Program-made: the position numbers and the translations under genes
Assembly: GCA_918298275.1 (NCBI GenBank)
Contig: CAKJZO010000098.1
Span: forward strand, 1-59,799
Length of the DNA: 59,799 bases
Source of the DNA: Spirochaetota bacterium
GTDB taxonomy: Bacteria > Spirochaetota > Spirochaetia > Sphaerochaetales > Sphaerochaetaceae
Direction: 5' to 3'
In this document: positions 1 through 8,736 of the stretch, piece after piece
How the letters are laid out: each line of letters starts with the position of its first letter
Numbering within the stretch: position 1 is the first letter of the stretch
Notes under the pieces: generated by a model
Database searches by the model: none
Seen by the model: the letters and a program-made list of their open reading frames with translations, nothing else
What the model was told of the DNA's origin: nothing

Positions 1-784
1 TAACTTCTTCCCTCCCGCCGGTGAACGACAGCAGATCCAGAACGAAGGTGACAAGCCTCGGGACTACGGGCTGATACTCGTTGACTGCAAGTCTGCCCTG
101 GCTTGCGAGTACCCTCCAGTTGATGTTTCTGGTGCTGTCGCCACAGTGGTAGTCATGGATTCCCTTGAAGAACGTGTTGTCTTCCATGCAGCCCTGGTCG
201 GATGCAAGAAGCCCTGAGTTCATCCTTATCAGATGATTTGTGTCGACGGCAAAGACCCTGGGGTAGACCACGATCATCGCAGGTTCCGCAAGTCGGTACT
301 CACGTTTCTCCGAGCACAGTCCGAAGCCGTCTCCGGATGTGGCGCTTACGGACTGCATGACCGCAACTCCCCGGGATCCTGCCTTGAATTCTTCGGTCCA
401 TGATGCACTCTGTCTCGGAAGAAGCCATGTGACATGACGGGTCAATTCAACGTCATCCGCCAGGAAATTGGGTTTTTCATCGAAATAACGGATATCGATC
501 CAGAGAACGGGGAGGACCTTTCCGTTCGAAGCTTCAAGCCGGAACTGTATGTTTTCATCCGGGAAGACATTGCAGGATAGGGGATGGGCATCCACTTCGA
601 CGGACCTGAGGGATAGCTTCCCCCAGACAAACGACAGGATTCCCATGGCAAGTACTGCGAGAAGGAAAACCGTCAGGTTGATGAAGCGGAAGTAGGCGGA
701 CAGTATGCTGAGGACCGTTAGGATCAGTATTCCCGCAAGGCTTGAGAAGTAGCTCCTCGACCCGCTGTTCCCATCCTGTTTCAA
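1..784 (-). CDS. DUF58 family protein, 3' end outside window
   Basis: The reading frame is open to the left edge, so only about 261 N-terminal residues are visible. Two hydrophobic segments lie near the N-terminus (about residues 12-31 and 36-53). A soluble part follows with the DUF58 signature GDSTRNINWR near residues 212-222. DUF58 proteins are vWA-like partners of MoxR ATPases, which fits the gene directly upstream. The start is uncertain: no ATG is available in this frame near the moxR end. A TTG at 784 overlaps the moxR stop (TTGA) and has GGAAGGAAA just upstream. The role is unknown, probably envelope-related complex assembly. Confidence 0.75.
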   Translation of the reverse strand, partial: MKQDGNSGSRSYFSSLAGILILTVLSILSAYFRFINLTVFLLAVLAMGILSFVWGKLSLRSVEVDAHPLSCNVFPDENIQFRLEASNGKVLPVLWIDIRYFDEKPNFLADDVELTRHVTWLLPRQSASWTEEFKAGSRGVAVMQSVSATSGDGFGLCSEKREYRLAEPAMIVVYPRVFAVDTNHLIRMNSGLLASDQGCMEDNTFFKGIHDYHCGDSTRNINWRVLASQGRLAVNEYQPVVPRLVTFVLDLLSFTGGREEV

Positions 785-1743
785 AGCATCTTTTCCTTCC
801 GGGGCGGAACCGGCTCGGATTTGATAATCTCTTCAAGGGTGGACAAAACGCCGATGTTCCTGTACGAAGCCTGGGCGGAAAGCTCCACCCTGTGGCTGAG
901 AACCGGAATGAAGAGCTGCTGAACATCTTCGGGTATCACATAATCCCTGCCTTCTATGGCGGCAAGGGCCTTGGAACCCTGGTAGAGGCATCTGCTTGCA
1001 CGCGGGCTTGCGCCGAGTCTCAGGTTGCCGTGGCTTCGTGTCTTCTGGACTATCCTTACTATGTAGTCCTTGATGTCCTCGCTTACGAATACAGCTTTCG
1101 CGCTTTCACGCATCCGGATCAGGTCTTCGGGTCTGGAAATCGCCTTCACTTCTCCGAACGGGATATCGTCGCCGACTCTGGAAAGCATGGAGATTTCCTG
1201 GTCCTTATCCAGATAACCTAGGGAGATCTTGAGGAAGAACCTGTCCAGCTGGGCTGCCGGAAGAGGGAATGTGCTGTCCTTCTCAATGGGGTTCTGAGTG
1301 GCCATCACAAAGAACGGATCGGGAAGGGCAAAGGTCTTGCCGTCGATCGTGACCTGCCTTTCCTCCATGGCTTCCAGAAGGGCTGCCTGTGTCCTCGGGA
1401 TTGCCCTGTTGATCTCATCTGCCAGAAGCAGGTTGGTGTTCACCGGTCCGAGAATGGTCTGGAACTCCGTTGTCTTCTGGTTGAATACCGTGGTTCCCAC
1501 CACATCCGAAGGAAGCAGATCCGGAGTGAACTGGATTCTTGTCTGGCTGCAACCCAGGGCGATGGCGAGAGCCTTTACCAGGGTCGTCTTTCCCGAACCC
1601 GGCAGGTCTTCCAGAAGAACATGCCCGCTGCAGATCAATGCAGCGAAGACCAGCCGGAGCTGTTCGCGCTTGCCGATGATTATCTTCTCCACCTCGTCGA
1701 TGAGGCGGTTTACCGTTTCCTGTACACGATTTGTTTCAGACAT
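781..1743 (-). CDS. MoxR-family AAA+ ATPase
   Basis: This is a 320-residue protein of typical MoxR length. It has a Walker A motif GSGKTT at residues 49-54, a Walker B/DEIN motif (LLLADEINRA) near residue 108, and the sensor-1 motif MATQNPIE. MoxR ATPases act as chaperones that help assemble or activate vWA-domain partners. The DUF58 gene starts on its stop codon, giving the usual moxR-DUF58 pair. The ATG at 1743 follows GGAGGACATCC, a good ribosome-binding site. A sigma70-like promoter overlapped by an inverted repeat lies upstream at 1764-1803. Confidence 0.93.
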   Translation of the reverse strand: MSETNRVQETVNRLIDEVEKIIIGKREQLRLVFAALICSGHVLLEDLPGSGKTTLVKALAIALGCSQTRIQFTPDLLPSDVVGTTVFNQKTTEFQTILGPVNTNLLLADEINRAIPRTQAALLEAMEERQVTIDGKTFALPDPFFVMATQNPIEKDSTFPLPAAQLDRFFLKISLGYLDKDQEISMLSRVGDDIPFGEVKAISRPEDLIRMRESAKAVFVSEDIKDYIVRIVQKTRSHGNLRLGASPRASRCLYQGSKALAAIEGRDYVIPEDVQQLFIPVLSHRVELSAQASYRNIGVLSTLEEIIKSEPVPPRKEKML

Positions 1744-1763
1744 GGATGTCCTCCATCAGTTAA

Positions 1764-1792
1764 AGGATAGGAGCCGATTGTTGAACTGTCAA
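1764..1792 (-). promoter_or_regulatory. sigma70-like promoter of the MoxR gene
   Basis: On the minus strand TTGACA (complement of 1787-1792) is followed after 17 bases by TATCCT (complement of 1764-1769). The position is about 21 bases upstream of the ATG. Only sequence match supports it. Confidence 0.5.
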
Positions 1793-1803
1793 CTTGCAAT
1801 CGG
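1774..1803. promoter_or_regulatory. inverted repeat in the moxR-pgsB divergent region
   Basis: CCGATTG (1774-1780) and CAATCGG (1797-1803) are perfect inverted repeats. A nested TTGA/TCAA pair lies inside (1781-1784 and 1789-1792). The palindrome covers the -35 box and spacer of the predicted moxR promoter, so it could be an operator. It could also fold as a stem-loop in a transcript reading towards pgsB. No cognate regulator can be named. Confidence 0.4.
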
Positions 1804-1841
1804 GGCTTGCCCTGTGCGCTTTTCTGACGGATAATCGCAGT

Positions 1842-2957
1842 ATGTGGTTCGTGCTTGTGCTCTTTATCGCTATCCTCATTCTGGGTGTTGTGGAAGACTC
1901 GATGCTCAAGAAGCGCATGAAAAGCATTCCCGTCAGAATCCTCGTCAACGGGACAAGGGGAAAGAGCAGTGTCGCAAGAATGCTGGTCGCAGCCCTCAAC
2001 GGGTGCGGAATCAGAACCTTCGGCAAGACCACCGGGTCGATCGCAAGATTCATTCTTCCCGATCTCTCGGAAGAGGATGTGCCTCGCAAGAAAGGAACAA
2101 GAATAGTCAGAGAACATGATCTGTTGTTCAAAAAAGCAGTGGAACATGACTGCCGGGCCATTGTCTGCGAGTGCATGGCAATCCGAGAGGAGAACCAGAG
2201 AATCATCGGAGACAAGCTGGTGATGCCTACGACAGCGGTCATAACCAATGCCAGGGTAGACCATGTGGACCAGATGGGGAGCACCGAGGAAGACACCGCA
2301 CAGGTTCTGATTCAGAGCATCGGAAAGGCAACAGATGTATTCACCTTCGATTCCAAGATTGAAGCCGCCCTGAAGGAAGTCCGCGCAAAAACGGCGGTCC
2401 ATCTCGTAGGAGATCTTCCGAAAGAATATGAACCTTATCTTCAGAAGTTCAGTTTTCCTGTCTATGCCGAGAACCTCTCGATCGTGCTCGAGGTCTGCAG
2501 AAGCCTTGGTCTAAAGGACGGGGATGTTCTTGAAGCGGTTGTGAAGACAGTCCCTGATTTCGGAATGAAGGGCAGTGTTCAGGCCGACGGGCATCTGATT
2601 GTAAACGGGTTCGCCTCCAATGATTCGAGAAGTGCGCAGAGGCTTCTTGAAGGAAGGGACATGGGGAGTGTCTCCGTTATCTATAATAATAGAAGCGACA
2701 GGGAATTCCGCCTGAAGATGTTTGCACAGCTCTTCAAGGATGCCGGGGTGACCGACCTGGTGGTCGTGGGAGACAATCAGGTCAAATGCAGGAGACTCTT
2801 TGCCGGATATCTCGGAGAGACTGCAGTCAGGAGCACGGAGCCCTCTCCTGAAAAGATCATAGGACAATGCAGAAACACTGTTATCTGCATGGGGAACATA
2901 AAAGGCGCCGGCCATGCGCTGCTTGATTATTGCACCGGCCATCTGACGGAGGAATGA
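1842..2957 (+). CDS. pgsB: Poly-gamma-glutamate synthase PgsB/CapB (Mur-ligase fold)
   Basis: The 371-residue protein starts with one membrane anchor (residues 2-17). A P-loop NGTRGKSS follows at residues 36-43, as in PgsB/CapB ATP-dependent amide ligases of the Mur ligase superfamily. These enzymes join glutamate units through the gamma-carboxyl via an acyl-phosphate at the inner membrane. B. subtilis PgsB has 393 residues, so the length fits. The ATG at 1842 is chosen because the membrane anchor begins there. An earlier in-frame ATG at 1794 would add 16 atypical residues. Its stop overlaps pgsC (ATGA), indicating coupled translation. No PgsA/CapA, PgsE or CapD homologue is seen nearby. The exact polymer made, or ligase substrate used, is unknown. 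Confidence 0.88.
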   Translation: MWFVLVLFIAILILGVVEDSMLKKRMKSIPVRILVNGTRGKSSVARMLVAALNGCGIRTFGKTTGSIARFILPDLSEEDVPRKKGTRIVREHDLLFKKAVEHDCRAIVCECMAIREENQRIIGDKLVMPTTAVITNARVDHVDQMGSTEEDTAQVLIQSIGKATDVFTFDSKIEAALKEVRAKTAVHLVGDLPKEYEPYLQKFSFPVYAENLSIVLEVCRSLGLKDGDVLEAVVKTVPDFGMKGSVQADGHLIVNGFASNDSRSAQRLLEGRDMGSVSVIYNNRSDREFRLKMFAQLFKDAGVTDLVVVGDNQVKCRRLFAGYLGETAVRSTEPSPEKIIGQCRNTVICMGNIKGAGHALLDYCTGHLTEE

Positions 2958-3391
2958 TGCTACATACGGCAATCGGAATAAGCATAGTTCTCGGATTCCT
3001 GTTTTCCGAATTTCTCGGGATTTTCACCGGAGGGCTTGTCTCTGCAGGCTATCTGGCCTTCTACATGGAACAGCCCTGGCGTTTGGTAAGCACCCTTGTC
3101 CTTGCCATTGTCATCTACCTTGCCACCAAGGGTCTGCAGAAGTTCATCATCATCTACGGAAGAAGGCGTTTCATGGTCGTTGTCCTGCTTTCCCTGATCG
3201 GAACATGGCTGGTGGAGCAGAAGCTCTACTACTATCTGCGCTTCGTAGAACAGGACATCAGGGTCGTCGGATATATCATTCCGGGTCTGATTGCAAACGA
3301 CATGTTCAAGCAGGGAATAGTCAGAACGGTTCTTGCCGTATCTATACTTGCCATAGTGATTAGGCTCATTCTCATGCTCGGAATCCTCTGA
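2954..3391 (+). CDS. pgsC: Poly-gamma-glutamate biosynthesis protein PgsC/CapC
   Basis: This 145-residue integral membrane protein has about four to five hydrophobic helices. It is the size of B. subtilis PgsC (149 residues), the membrane partner of PgsB. GACGGAGG precedes the ATG at 2954, which overlaps the pgsB stop by four bases. The basic segment YGRRRFMVVV and the motif FVEQDIRVVGYIIPGLIAND resemble PgsC proteins. PgsC forms the synthase core with PgsB. In Bacillus PgsA and PgsE complete the complex, and neither is visible in this window. Confidence 0.88.
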   Translation: MMLHTAIGISIVLGFLFSEFLGIFTGGLVSAGYLAFYMEQPWRLVSTLVLAIVIYLATKGLQKFIIIYGRRRFMVVVLLSLIGTWLVEQKLYYYLRFVEQDIRVVGYIIPGLIANDMFKQGIVRTVLAVSILAIVIRLILMLGIL

Positions 3392-3537
3392 GTTAAAATT
3401 GCTGAATATATAAAAATAAAACAAAAATATTGCGCTTTTACTCAATTTGCAACACAATTTGTTTTTTCAGTTACAAAACGTGAGTAAATATACCTTGCGT
3501 TTGCACATAGGCGGTTGTAAAATGATTTTGTACGGAC

Positions 3538-3561
3538 AATATCCGGCACTCTGCCGATATT
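3538..3561. promoter_or_regulatory. inverted repeat upstream of the DUF6305-like gene
   Basis: AATATCCGGCA and TGCCGATATT form a near-perfect inverted repeat around a CTC centre. It lies 22 bases before the ATG at 3584. It may be an operator or a 5'-leader hairpin. A weak promoter (TTGCAC, 17 bases, TAAAAT) lies just upstream at about 3501-3529. Confidence 0.35.
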
Positions 3562-3583
3562 GATTAGTCAATTGGAGGATATT

Positions 3584-4201
3584 ATGAAGAAAGTTGCTTT
3601 GGCATTTGTTCTTGCCATCATGCTCCTGGCTGTTCCGGCATGCCTTTTCGCCGACATCACGGGAGATCCGCTTCAGACATTCAACTGCCCGTTCCTGCTC
3701 ACATCCGGTGGTCAGGGAGCAGGTTCCAAGATGCTCAGACTCCTTATCAACCAGTCCAAGAAGTTCACCCTCGGAGAGGATGCAGACTTCTGGCTCGAGG
3801 ACGAGACTCCTGAAAGATATGCCTACATCGATTCCGGAAGATACACAACCCTCGTGATTGTCATAAGCGTCACGGAGAAGGGTCTCGGTGCATCCGGAAT
3901 CACAATCGAGGATGAAATCGGATTCCTCAAGGAGGTCCTTGCAAAGGCCAAGGCCCAGAACATGAAGATCGTAGCCGTCAGCATGGAGGCCGATGCCCGC
4001 GCACCCAAGCTTCCCACCAACGGAAACGAGAGAATCATCGATCTTGTCTGCCCGCAGTCCGACTGGATGATCTCCATCAAGGCCAACAACGCAGATGACA
4101 GATTCACAAAGATCAGCCAGCAGTACGGCATTCCTCTTACAATCATCGACAAGCCCATGGACCTTGTTAAGGCCGCTCCGGACATCTTCATCAAGAAGTG
4201 A
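3584..4201 (+). CDS. Secreted protein, DUF6305-like
   Basis: The protein has 205 residues. Residues 1-23 are a classical signal peptide ending VPACLFA, so the mature protein is periplasmic or secreted. The rest alternates beta strands and helices (TLVIVISVTEKGLG, MKIVAVSMEA, WMISIKANNADDRFTKISQQYGIP). This pattern resembles DUF6305 proteins that accompany PgsB/C/W genes in spirochaetes and fusobacteria. That assignment is from memory of the family and moderate in certainty. The ATG at 3584 follows TTGGAGGAT. Eight bases separate it from the permease gene, so the two are cotranscribed. It could be a periplasmic ligand-binding component of that permease. Confidence 0.6.
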   Translation: MKKVALAFVLAIMLLAVPACLFADITGDPLQTFNCPFLLTSGGQGAGSKMLRLLINQSKKFTLGEDADFWLEDETPERYAYIDSGRYTTLVIVISVTEKGLGASGITIEDEIGFLKEVLAKAKAQNMKIVAVSMEADARAPKLPTNGNERIIDLVCPQSDWMISIKANNADDRFTKISQQYGIPLTIIDKPMDLVKAAPDIFIKK

Positions 4202-4208
4202 GGTCTGA

Positions 4209-5516
4209 ATGACAACAACTACCTTGACGCTTATCCTGCTGCTGATAATGATCGCGGCTTTCGTGCTCAGCAGCATCAAGCTTAAATCCCCTGACATTTC
4301 CATGGCTGTTGCAGCAGTGGTTCTTGCAATTGCAGGAACCATAGCCGTCCCTGCCCTCGGAAGCCCTGTCAGGTATCTTGTGGAAGGCTTGTTCGTGAAC
4401 TTGGATCTGGCACTGCTGTTCATTGCCGCATCCATCTTCGTGAACATCTATTCACATAGCGGAGCAATCGCAGCAATTACAAGGACTGTCGTGGAGAAGG
4501 TCAACAACAAGTGGATTCTTCTTTCGATCATGGGAGTCCTGATGCTGATTCCCGGAGCCCTTACCGGTGCCGGTTCGGTTGCAATCTTCGTTCTCGGCGG
4601 ACTGGTGAACACGGTTCTGGAATATCTGGGAATAACACAGAGAAAGAGAACGGTATTCATCTGCTTCTTCGCCATGCTTTCAGCAGCATGTCCTCCGATC
4701 AACCTCTGGACCATGCTGATGACAGCCCAAGCCAACATGCCTTATGTCGGATTCACCTGGCTGCTTCTCATCCCGATCGTCATTGCCGGTGCATTCACCA
4801 TCGTCTATGTAGGATGGGGTGCAAAGCCGCAGGACAAGGAAGAGACGCTTGCCAAGTTCCCGCCCAAGGATCCCAAGCTCACATGGTGGAGAATCGTTCT
4901 TCCGTTCGTCGCCATCATCGCACTGTTCCTTCTGGCTCTCTATGATCCATGGGGACTTCCGGTTCTGGGTCTTCCCCTTATGTTCCTCGTTGCTGCCGTC
5001 GTTGCCTTCCTCTGCAACCCGAAGAAGACAACCTTCAAGCAGTATCTCGGAATTCTTGACGATACCATGGAGCAGGTCTTCCCGCTGGTTGCCAACGTTC
5101 TTTCCATCGGAGTCCTGCAGAGCGCCATGGCAGCAACCGGAGTCAGAGGTCTTATCGGATCCACATGTGTCGGCCTGCCGCTCGTGCTGATCTACTCGCT
5201 GATCCTGATTGTCGGTCCTATCTGCCAGGGATGTTTCAACTACGGCGTTTCCATCGTTCTCGGCGGACCGCTGATCTTCATGTTCAATACCCTCGGTATG
5301 GACGTAACCGTCATCTGTGCAGCACTTTCACTGATCTTCCCGCTCGGTGATACCCTGCCGCCATCGAGGATTGTCGGAAGACTCGCCTGCGAGGAGACGG
5401 GTTACAAGGAGTCGTACATCAGCTTCTTCAAGACCCTTCTTCTTCCGATGCTTGTGCTCGGTGCCATGGCTGTAATCATGATCATCAAGCCTGCGTCGTT
5501 CGCATTCTTGTACTAA
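4209..5516 (+). CDS. TRAP-type large permease (ion transporter superfamily)
   Basis: The 435-residue protein is hydrophobic throughout, with about 11-12 predicted membrane helices. It has Gly-rich re-entrant-like segments (GALTGAGSVAIFVLGG and PLGDTLPPSRIVGRL) in both halves. This architecture matches the large DctM-like permeases of TRAP transporters and related carboxylate carriers. No canonical DctP binding protein or DctQ subunit lies beside it. Instead it sits between a secreted DUF6305-like protein and a 57-residue membrane protein. The likely substrate is an acidic metabolite such as a glutamyl peptide or N-acyl amino acid, inferred from context only. Confidence 0.7.
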   Translation: MTTTTLTLILLLIMIAAFVLSSIKLKSPDISMAVAAVVLAIAGTIAVPALGSPVRYLVEGLFVNLDLALLFIAASIFVNIYSHSGAIAAITRTVVEKVNNKWILLSIMGVLMLIPGALTGAGSVAIFVLGGLVNTVLEYLGITQRKRTVFICFFAMLSAACPPINLWTMLMTAQANMPYVGFTWLLLIPIVIAGAFTIVYVGWGAKPQDKEETLAKFPPKDPKLTWWRIVLPFVAIIALFLLALYDPWGLPVLGLPLMFLVAAVVAFLCNPKKTTFKQYLGILDDTMEQVFPLVANVLSIGVLQSAMAATGVRGLIGSTCVGLPLVLIYSLILIVGPICQGCFNYGVSIVLGGPLIFMFNTLGMDVTVICAALSLIFPLGDTLPPSRIVGRLACEETGYKESYISFFKTLLLPMLVLGAMAVIMIIKPASFAFLY

Positions 5517-5531
5517 GGAGGATATGGAAGA

Positions 5532-5705
5532 ATGATATTTTTCGAGAATCTTATTCATATTCTTTATTTCGTAATGGCAGGTCTTGTCCTTCTGAGCATG
5601 CTCAAGAGCCTCTTCAAGAGGAAAAAGAACAAAGGCGTGGTGTTCGACATCATGTATGCATACTGCCTGATTCCGTTCCTTCTTAGGATTCTGTACATCA
5701 AGTGA
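5532..5705 (+). CDS. 57-residue membrane protein, possible permease subunit
   Basis: This small gene encodes a protein with one clear membrane helix (about residues 7-25), a basic loop KRKKNK, and a second hydrophobic segment (residues 40-56). TAAGGAGGATATGGAAGA provides a good ribosome-binding site for the ATG at 5532. The stop is 11 bases before the next start. I do not recognise a family. Its place right after the large permease suggests the small integral membrane subunit or a stabiliser, as DctQ is in TRAP systems, although it is much shorter than DctQ. Confidence 0.7.
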   Translation: MIFFENLIHILYFVMAGLVLLSMLKSLFKRKKNKGVVFDIMYAYCLIPFLLRILYIK

Positions 5706-5716
5706 GGAGGGCGGAC

Positions 5717-6997
5717 ATGGAAAAGAAATCATTGATTGTAAAGATTGTGGTTCTTGTCATTGCCCTCGTGCTTGCACTGCTGTCCGGTATCGAATTCTGG
5801 CAGCTCAGGCATTACAAGGAGACCATCGTGGCCTCCGAGGACCTCACTGAGGTCAAGTGGTTCAGTGACTACGTACCGTCTTTGAAGAACACCTGGATGG
5901 ATACCCCGGTTTTCATCTTCGATTCCGGAGTCGAGGGCGGAACGGTCTTCGTCTGCGGATGTCCTCACCCGTATGAGCCGGCATCGACGATGGCCGCCTA
6001 TCTGATGATAGAGAACCTGAAGGTCACCAAGGGCAGAATCATCATCGTGCCCAGAGCAAACTATTCCGGTTCAACCGAAGGCATGGTCGGTGATGCATAT
6101 CCGATGTTCTTCCACGTCAGTTCGGACTGGGGAATCTCCCAGTACCGTATCGGAGACAGATACACCAACCCGCTGGACCAGTGGCCTGATCCGTTTACTT
6201 ACGTGAACTATCCTTCGGGACAGAATCTGGCATACCAGGACATCAGAAACCTGAACAGAACCTATCCAGGCCGCGAGAACGGAACCCTCACGGAGAGAGC
6301 CGCCTACGCAGTCATGGAAATCATCAGACAGGAACATGTCGATATGGCCATCGATATGCATGAGGCAGAAATCCTCTACCCGGTCACATCCACTTACGTC
6401 GCTCCGTCAAAGGTTCTCGACCGCGAGAAGTTCCTGGCGACCGGAGAGATGGAGTACTACGAACCGGAGAAGAGCTCTCTGGACGTCGCCATGATGGCAG
6501 GAATGAACCTTTCCGACCAGTTCCTGATGAAGAGCGCTTCATCCCCGAACACCCTGCACGGACTGAGCCACAGAGAGTGGGCGGACTGGTCTGACAGCCT
6601 GACATTCCTGATGGAGACCCCCGAGATCTTCATCGATAAGATCACAGGACCCAGAACAGAGGCTCTGATGACAGAGGGTAAGGATGAATTCCTGCAGAAG
6701 GTCACCGACAAGGGTCTGACATACTTCCCGTACGACATGGAGTTCGGAACTCCGATGTGGTACAGGACCGGTCGTCACCTCACAGGTGCTCTTGAAGTTG
6801 TCTACTGGGCAAGTTTCTTCTATCCGGAGATGGAGGTCGAGGTCACATGGCCGACCTACCTCGAGATGGAAGAGCTGGAGAACCAGGGCGTGGACAGCAT
6901 CGGATACTTCCTGAAGAATCCGGATGCTCCTGAAAACAAGGATCGCGCGTTCACCATCTACTACAAACCGGTAGGGGCGAACTACGACAAATACTGA
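5717..6997 (+). CDS. Membrane-anchored M14-type zinc carboxypeptidase / succinylglutamate desuccinylase-aspartoacylase family
   Basis: The 426-residue protein has an N-terminal membrane anchor (about residues 6-25). The M14/AstE zinc site is visible: HPYE (H84, E87) inside GCPHPYEPA and the third ligand H215 in IDMHEAE. Family members hydrolyse amide bonds at glutamate, aspartate or peptide C-termini. With the anchor the catalytic domain should face the periplasm. Further features are the conserved-looking RANYSGS and RNLNRTYPG segments, the latter like an arginine substrate-binding loop. ATG 5717 is preceded by GAGGAGGGCGGAC. It is probably cotranscribed with the permease and the C69 genes. 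The substrate is unknown, but a gamma-glutamyl or N-acyl-glutamate amide fits the context. Confidence 0.78.
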   Translation: MEKKSLIVKIVVLVIALVLALLSGIEFWQLRHYKETIVASEDLTEVKWFSDYVPSLKNTWMDTPVFIFDSGVEGGTVFVCGCPHPYEPASTMAAYLMIENLKVTKGRIIIVPRANYSGSTEGMVGDAYPMFFHVSSDWGISQYRIGDRYTNPLDQWPDPFTYVNYPSGQNLAYQDIRNLNRTYPGRENGTLTERAAYAVMEIIRQEHVDMAIDMHEAEILYPVTSTYVAPSKVLDREKFLATGEMEYYEPEKSSLDVAMMAGMNLSDQFLMKSASSPNTLHGLSHREWADWSDSLTFLMETPEIFIDKITGPRTEALMTEGKDEFLQKVTDKGLTYFPYDMEFGTPMWYRTGRHLTGALEVVYWASFFYPEMEVEVTWPTYLEMEELENQGVDSIGYFLKNPDAPENKDRAFTIYYKPVGANYDKY

Positions 6998-7034
6998 TCA
7001 ATTTATCTTAGAAGGATAAAACGGAGGGAAAAAC

Positions 7035-8654
7035 ATGAAAAAGAGAGTTTTCATTGCAGTGCTCATGATTCTCTGCCTCTGCGCACAGAGCGTGTTCGCC
7101 TGCACAATCTTCGCTGTCGGAAAGAATGCCAGCGATGACGGATCAACAATGATCTCCCACACCTGTGATTCGACAGGTGACGACCTCAGGCTCTGGATGA
7201 TTCCCGAGATGCCTGCAGGAGAGGCAAGAGACATCGTCCTCGACGGACGTGAGGGCGCCGATTACGGCAACTTCCCCGCAGTCAAGGATTACGGTGTTCG
7301 CGGAATGGCCCTTGCAGAGTATTATCCCACGCAGGAGACAAACCGCTACATCCATGCAATGTATTCCTTCATGAATGACAAGGGCCTTGCAATGGGTGAG
7401 TCAACCTGTTCGATCAACAGCAACATCGACCAGGGCAAGAAGATCAGAGCAGCCTATAGGAATTTCGATGGAATCGTCGACTGCTACATGATCCAGGACC
7501 TCGCACTCGAGAACTGTGCGACAGCAAGAGAGGCTGTCGAGTTCATGGGTAAGCTCATTGACGAGCTCGGATGGAACGGTTCACCTGAGTGTATCAACAT
7601 CTGTGACGGTAACGAGTGTTGGATCATGGAATGCTACGGTGCACACGTGTGGGTTGCAGCAAGAGTTCCTGATGATGCAGTCTTCGTAGCAGCCAACAGA
7701 GCAAGAATCAACTTCTTCGTCGAAGATGATCCCGAGACATACCTCTATGCCCCGGCACTCAAGGACTTCGTAAAAGAGTACGATCTGTGGGACGGAACAG
7801 ACTGGAGTGAGTTCATTCCTTGCTGGACATTCGCACCCTACGGATACAGACCCTATTCAACCAGAAGAGAGTGGAGAGCAATGAGCCTCCTGAACCCAGA
7901 GCTCGGAGCAACAATGGATCCCGAAGAGCATGATCCCGACCACAACTGGCCGTGCTTCGTCGTTCCTTCCGAGCCTGTCAGCGTCCAGACCGTCTATGAG
8001 ATCTGCGGCGACTACTATGCCGGTACAGAGTACGATGTTTCAGCTTCCATCTGGGGCGGACAGTTCGGTGATGCACTCAACTGCGCTCAGGACTTCACAC
8101 AGAGAGCCATCAACAGCTACAGATGTACTTATGTCCAGATCGCCAACGTCAAGGCTTGGCTGCCTGAGGACGTCAGATGTCTGGTATGGTACGGCTGCGG
8201 CGCATCCGACACCAACTTCCTGACACCGCTGTTCGGTTCAATGACAGAGCTTGATCCTATGTTCACCAAAGCACTCAGATCAAAGTATGATCCAAGCCAG
8301 ATCTGGTGGACATCTGCTCTTGTACAGCAGCTCTCCAGAATCAACTACAGAATGGCCAGAGAGGACATCCACGCAAAGCGTGACGGAATCATGGCTGCAC
8401 AGTACGAAGTCACTTCCGCAATCCAGGATCAGGCTGCCAAGCTGATCAAGCTCGGAGAGAAGGACAAGGCTGTTGCTCTGCTTACCAACTACGCAAATTC
8501 ACAGGCAAGAATGTGGAAGAGCGTCTGGGATGAGCTGACAGGTGAACTGATTGCCAAGTACATGTTCGGCGGAGTCAACATGGGTACATGGGGACTGCAG
8601 TACACCGACTTCTGGAATGCACTCAATGCTTCCGAGTGGGGACAGTACAAGTAA
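7035..8654 (+). CDS. Secreted C69-family dipeptidase, copy 1
   Basis: The 539-residue precursor has a signal peptide (residues 1-22, ending SVFA) followed by C23-TIFAVGK. Peptidase family C69 enzymes are N-terminal nucleophile hydrolases whose catalytic cysteine becomes the first mature residue. Here signal peptidase cleavage would expose it. Typical C69 blocks follow: DGSTMISHTCDS, GDDLRLW, MNDKGLAMGESTC, WIMECYGAHVWVAARVPDDAVFVAANRARI. GGAGGGAAAAAC precedes the ATG. Two further paralogues lie downstream. The expected activity is release of dipeptides or cleavage of unusual peptide bonds in the periplasm. Confidence 0.92.
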   Translation: MKKRVFIAVLMILCLCAQSVFACTIFAVGKNASDDGSTMISHTCDSTGDDLRLWMIPEMPAGEARDIVLDGREGADYGNFPAVKDYGVRGMALAEYYPTQETNRYIHAMYSFMNDKGLAMGESTCSINSNIDQGKKIRAAYRNFDGIVDCYMIQDLALENCATAREAVEFMGKLIDELGWNGSPECINICDGNECWIMECYGAHVWVAARVPDDAVFVAANRARINFFVEDDPETYLYAPALKDFVKEYDLWDGTDWSEFIPCWTFAPYGYRPYSTRREWRAMSLLNPELGATMDPEEHDPDHNWPCFVVPSEPVSVQTVYEICGDYYAGTEYDVSASIWGGQFGDALNCAQDFTQRAINSYRCTYVQIANVKAWLPEDVRCLVWYGCGASDTNFLTPLFGSMTELDPMFTKALRSKYDPSQIWWTSALVQQLSRINYRMAREDIHAKRDGIMAAQYEVTSAIQDQAAKLIKLGEKDKAVALLTNYANSQARMWKSVWDELTGELIAKYMFGGVNMGTWGLQYTDFWNALNASEWGQYK

Positions 8655-8674
8655 GAGGAGTAGGTAGAACAGTT

Positions 8675-8717
8675 GTTCCATATGATCCGGGTGCACAAGG
8701 CATCCGGACTGTGGAAC
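8675..8717 (+). other. intercistronic stem-loop after C69 copy 1
   Basis: CCGGGTG/CATCCGG forms seven pairs (one G-U) around a seven-base loop, and GTTCCA/TGGAAC closes a second stem below an internal loop. No U-run follows, so it looks like an mRNA stabiliser, processing site or attenuator rather than a terminator. Confidence 0.4.
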
Positions 8718-8736
8718 CGATTGATAGGAGACACAA

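Noticed and set aside
742-1221. Plus-strand frame opposite moxR and the DUF58 gene
   Set aside because: It is antisense to strong Walker-motif coding and has no ribosome-binding site or known motif.
3467-4447. Minus-strand frame of 326 codons opposite the DUF6305-like gene
   Set aside because: It lies antisense to two well-supported plus-strand genes with good signals. Its product has no domain or signal and low-complexity composition.
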